Origin: Xenococcaceae cyanobacterium MO_188.B32
Lineage (GTDB): Bacteria > Cyanobacteriota > Cyanobacteriia > Cyanobacteriales > Xenococcaceae
Reading direction: 5' to 3'
DNA length: 32,432 nt
NCBI GenBank assembly: GCA_030065635.1
Contig: JASJDJ010000069.1
Location: forward strand, 1 to 32,432
Part shown: positions 31,077 through 32,432 of the stretch, piece by piece
Layout: the number at the start of each line of letters is the position of its first letter
Numbering within the stretch: position 1 is the first letter of the stretch
Position numbers and translations under genes: made by a program
Notes under the pieces: model-generated
Databases searched by the model: none
Told to the model about the DNA's origin: nothing
What the model saw: the letters and a program-made list of their open reading frames with translations, nothing else

Positions 31077-31778
31077 CTACACGTAGTAGTAACTACTTGT
31101 AGTAGGGTCTTGGATTACAGCAGCTACATCATGTGTGTTTTTGAATTTGAACACAAGATCTCTTTGGGCAGAACCGCTAAAGTTTGTATATTCAACATCG
31201 TAATTACTACGACCACCTAAAAACTTAACTCGATCGCCAGCACTAAAACTATAGTCTTTAATTGTGGCATGGCCTGCACCTCTAGCTTCTCCAACTACAA
31301 AAGTATCATAGCCAGTTCCACCATAAACGGTGTCATAGCCAGTTCCACCACTGATGTAATCATTGCCAGAGCCACCAGACATATAGTCATTGCCCTGGTC
31401 GCCATACATAGTGTCGTTACCAGAACTACCGTACATAGTGTCGTTGCCAGAGCCACCAGACATATAGTCATTGCCCTGGTCGCCATACAGATAGTCCCTA
31501 CCTGAACTACCATACAGAGAATCATTATCCCTTCCACCGTTTAAATAGTCATTTCCACTACCACCTGAAAGATAGTCGTGACCGTCTTTGCCATATAGAT
31601 CGTCATCCCCAGAATGACCGTAAAGACTGTCGTTTTTTGGTCCTCCAAATAATGTATCATCTCCTTCATAGCCATACATTCTCCAAGATTCCCATGATTT
31701 CCCTATGCCCAAGAAACCTCCTGTTTTATGAGCTGCTTTGTAGTTATTATTGCTATTTCCGTGCCAAGTATGAACCAT
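31077..31778 (-). CDS. RTX-type calcium-binding repeat protein
   Basis: The 233-residue protein is built of about 13-14 nonapeptide repeats of type GGxGNDxxx (about 35-165), for example YGDQGNDYMSGGSGNDTMYG and GGTGYDTVYGG. The repeats bind calcium and fold into a parallel beta-roll. Residues 166-233 form a C-terminal cap (GHATIKDYSFSAGDRVKFLGG) like the ends of type-I secreted proteins. There is no signal peptide, as expected for type-I secretion. The repeats are rich in Tyr, Ser, Asp, Gly and Asn. AGGAG lies 9 bases before the ATG. There is no enzymatic domain; a surface or S-layer-like role is possible. Confidence 0.88.
   Translation of the reverse strand: MVHTWHGNSNNNYKAAHKTGGFLGIGKSWESWRMYGYEGDDTLFGGPKNDSLYGHSGDDDLYGKDGHDYLSGGSGNDYLNGGRDNDSLYGSSGRDYLYGDQGNDYMSGGSGNDTMYGSSGNDTMYGDQGNDYMSGGSGNDYISGGTGYDTVYGGTGYDTFVVGEARGAGHATIKDYSFSAGDRVKFLGGRSNYDVEYTNFSGSAQRDLVFKFKNTHDVAAVIQDPTTSSYYYV
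31363..31489 (-). repeat. 81-bp duplication in the RTX gene
   Basis: 31363-31408 is repeated without change at 31444-31489 (46 bases, offset 81 = 27 codons = three nonapeptides). Within the interval, ACATAGTGTCGTT repeats with a 27-base offset. Synonymous positions also match, so the copy is recent and the array can expand or shrink. Confidence 0.85.
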
Positions 31779-32237
31779 TTTGAAATACTCCTAAATCGTT
31801 TGTTTTGTTCTGTAGTTTCATATGTATGGACAATAGAATAATATGCAGTTTTTAGACAAAAACAAGAAACAATAGACTTGTTTTTAGGTAAATTCAATTC
31901 TTCAATTCCTTATAAAATAAAGCTTTGAAGTCAATTAATTTAATTTGCTTTTTCCGATCGATAGATAGAAAAAAGGCAATCTACAATATATGGACATTGC
32001 CGAAAACATCCCTAAAAATATTTTCACGGATAGTAAACGGGCATCTTACAACAGAAACAATAGAAACAAGATATTTTAAATAGAAGACTACGTTTTAAGT
32101 CTTGCCTAACCCGAAGGGCTAATAGCTATTAACTAACCACAGCGTTAAATATTCAATCTAATTTTTTCAGCAAGCCCTAGTTACACCAGAAAATAGGGTT
32201 ACAATAAACCTGGTTAAATCTGGGCAGCCTTAGCTCC

Positions 32238-32297
32238 GCGGGCGGTTGAATAGTCGAATTTTCTTAAATATTTGTAAAATCCGCCCGCCTGCGGGCG
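32238..32297. repeat. Mutually exclusive GC-rich stems
   Basis: CCGCCCGC at 32281-32288 is complementary both to GCGGGCGG upstream and to GCGGGCG just downstream. The two stems cannot coexist. This is the geometry of an attenuator or of a mobile-element end. Confidence 0.35.
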
Positions 32298-32334
32298 ATA
32301 ACATTGACGACAAATCAATACTTTCAGAGAAGGC

Positions 32335-32407
32335 GTGGAAGGGGGGATTTTAAGTTAACGATCTCATGTATGACAGTTATCTTTCAGGATATGTCCCCCC
32401 TTTCCAC
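32335..32407. repeat. Imperfect 13-bp inverted repeat near the window end
   Basis: GTGGAAGGGGGGA and TCCCCCCTTTCCAC flank a 46-base loop, with one bulged base. The C/G runs resemble the inner arms of the foldback at 22357-22423 only in base composition. Confidence 0.45.
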
Positions 32408-32432
32408 CCCAGATTTACCTAGATTTTTTTTA

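Larger units (their letters stand above)
31779..32432. other. 654-base gene-free end of the window with inverted repeats
   Basis: No gene is supported. GCGGGCGG (32238-32245) can pair with CCGCCCGC (32281-32288), which can instead pair with GCGGGCG (32291-32297). GTGGAAGGGGGGA (32335-32347) pairs, with one bulge, with TCCCCCCTTTCCAC (32394-32407). The leader of the RTX gene lies at the left edge. The promoter or start of a gene to the right may be here, but the window ends. Confidence 0.4.

Noticed and set aside
31295-31537. Overlapping open frames on both strands within the RTX repeats
   Set aside because: They arise from the repetitive, stop-poor codon pattern of the nonapeptide repeats; the RTX frame explains the sequence and has a ribosome binding site.
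31320-31560. Possible CRISPR array
   Set aside because: Regular 27- and 81-base periodicity matches nonapeptide codons, with no unrelated spacers between constant repeats.

Overview
The window is chromosomal DNA of a cyanobacterium. The HIP1 octamer GCGATCGC and its variants are scattered through genes and spacers. The gene content is also cyanobacterial: a GUN4-domain protein, a DUF1400-type alpha/beta hydrolase, glycolate dehydrogenase subunits, two-partner-secretion plus CHAT-TPR genes, and a half-size TauE/SafE protein. The DNA is A+T-rich. The species cannot be read from the sequence; a unicellular or baeocyte-forming lineage is only a guess. I found no rRNA, convincing tRNA or CRISPR array.

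Layout. 1-173 is the 3' end of an IS200/IS605-type (TnpB) element: strong RNA-like hairpins ending in GTCACC. 281-1924 (-) is an exported hydrolase. 2179-2643 (+) is an unrecognised protein with a cysteine-rich tail, closed by an 18-bp perfect hairpin. 2873-9571 (+) is a three-gene block: TpsA exoprotein, TpsB outer-membrane pore, and an exported TPR-CHAT protease-like protein. 9676-10158 (-) is a small Spy/CpxP-like periplasmic protein. 10337-about 11850 is an IS605-type element carrying an apparently intact tnpB. 11909-13866 (+) is a NarL-type histidine kinase/response regulator pair. 13943-14511 (+) is a mazEF-type toxin-antitoxin pair with an inverted-repeat operator. Next come a degenerate peroxiredoxin-like protein, an unknown protein, glgB (glycogen branching enzyme), a 44-codon IS66 transposase remnant, a CsbD-like protein, alanine dehydrogenase, a PiT phosphate transporter and a GUN4 protein.

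22142-22853 is a gene-free, repeat-rich spacer with a two-tier foldback element and a HIP1 double palindrome. It precedes a response regulator that has a membrane anchor instead of a DNA-binding domain. The minus-strand group 28120-23558 (BioY-like, glcE, half-size TauE/SafE, glcF) supplies photorespiratory glycolate oxidation. After it come lnt (lipoprotein acylation), a glycosyltransferase gene broken by an internal deletion and frameshift, an RTX calcium-binding repeat protein with an 81-bp internal duplication, and a gene-free end with further inverted repeats.

Themes. Several products act at or beyond the cell envelope: TPS system, CHAT, Spy-like protein, Lnt, RTX protein, TauE, BioY and the hydrolase. 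Mobile-element scars (two or more IS605 ends, the IS66 remnant, the foldback element) and the broken glycosyltransferase mark this as a rearranged stretch. The best candidate for an under-described system is the TPS-CHAT block, with the cysteine-tailed protein just upstream and the membrane-anchored receiver protein as separate second candidates.
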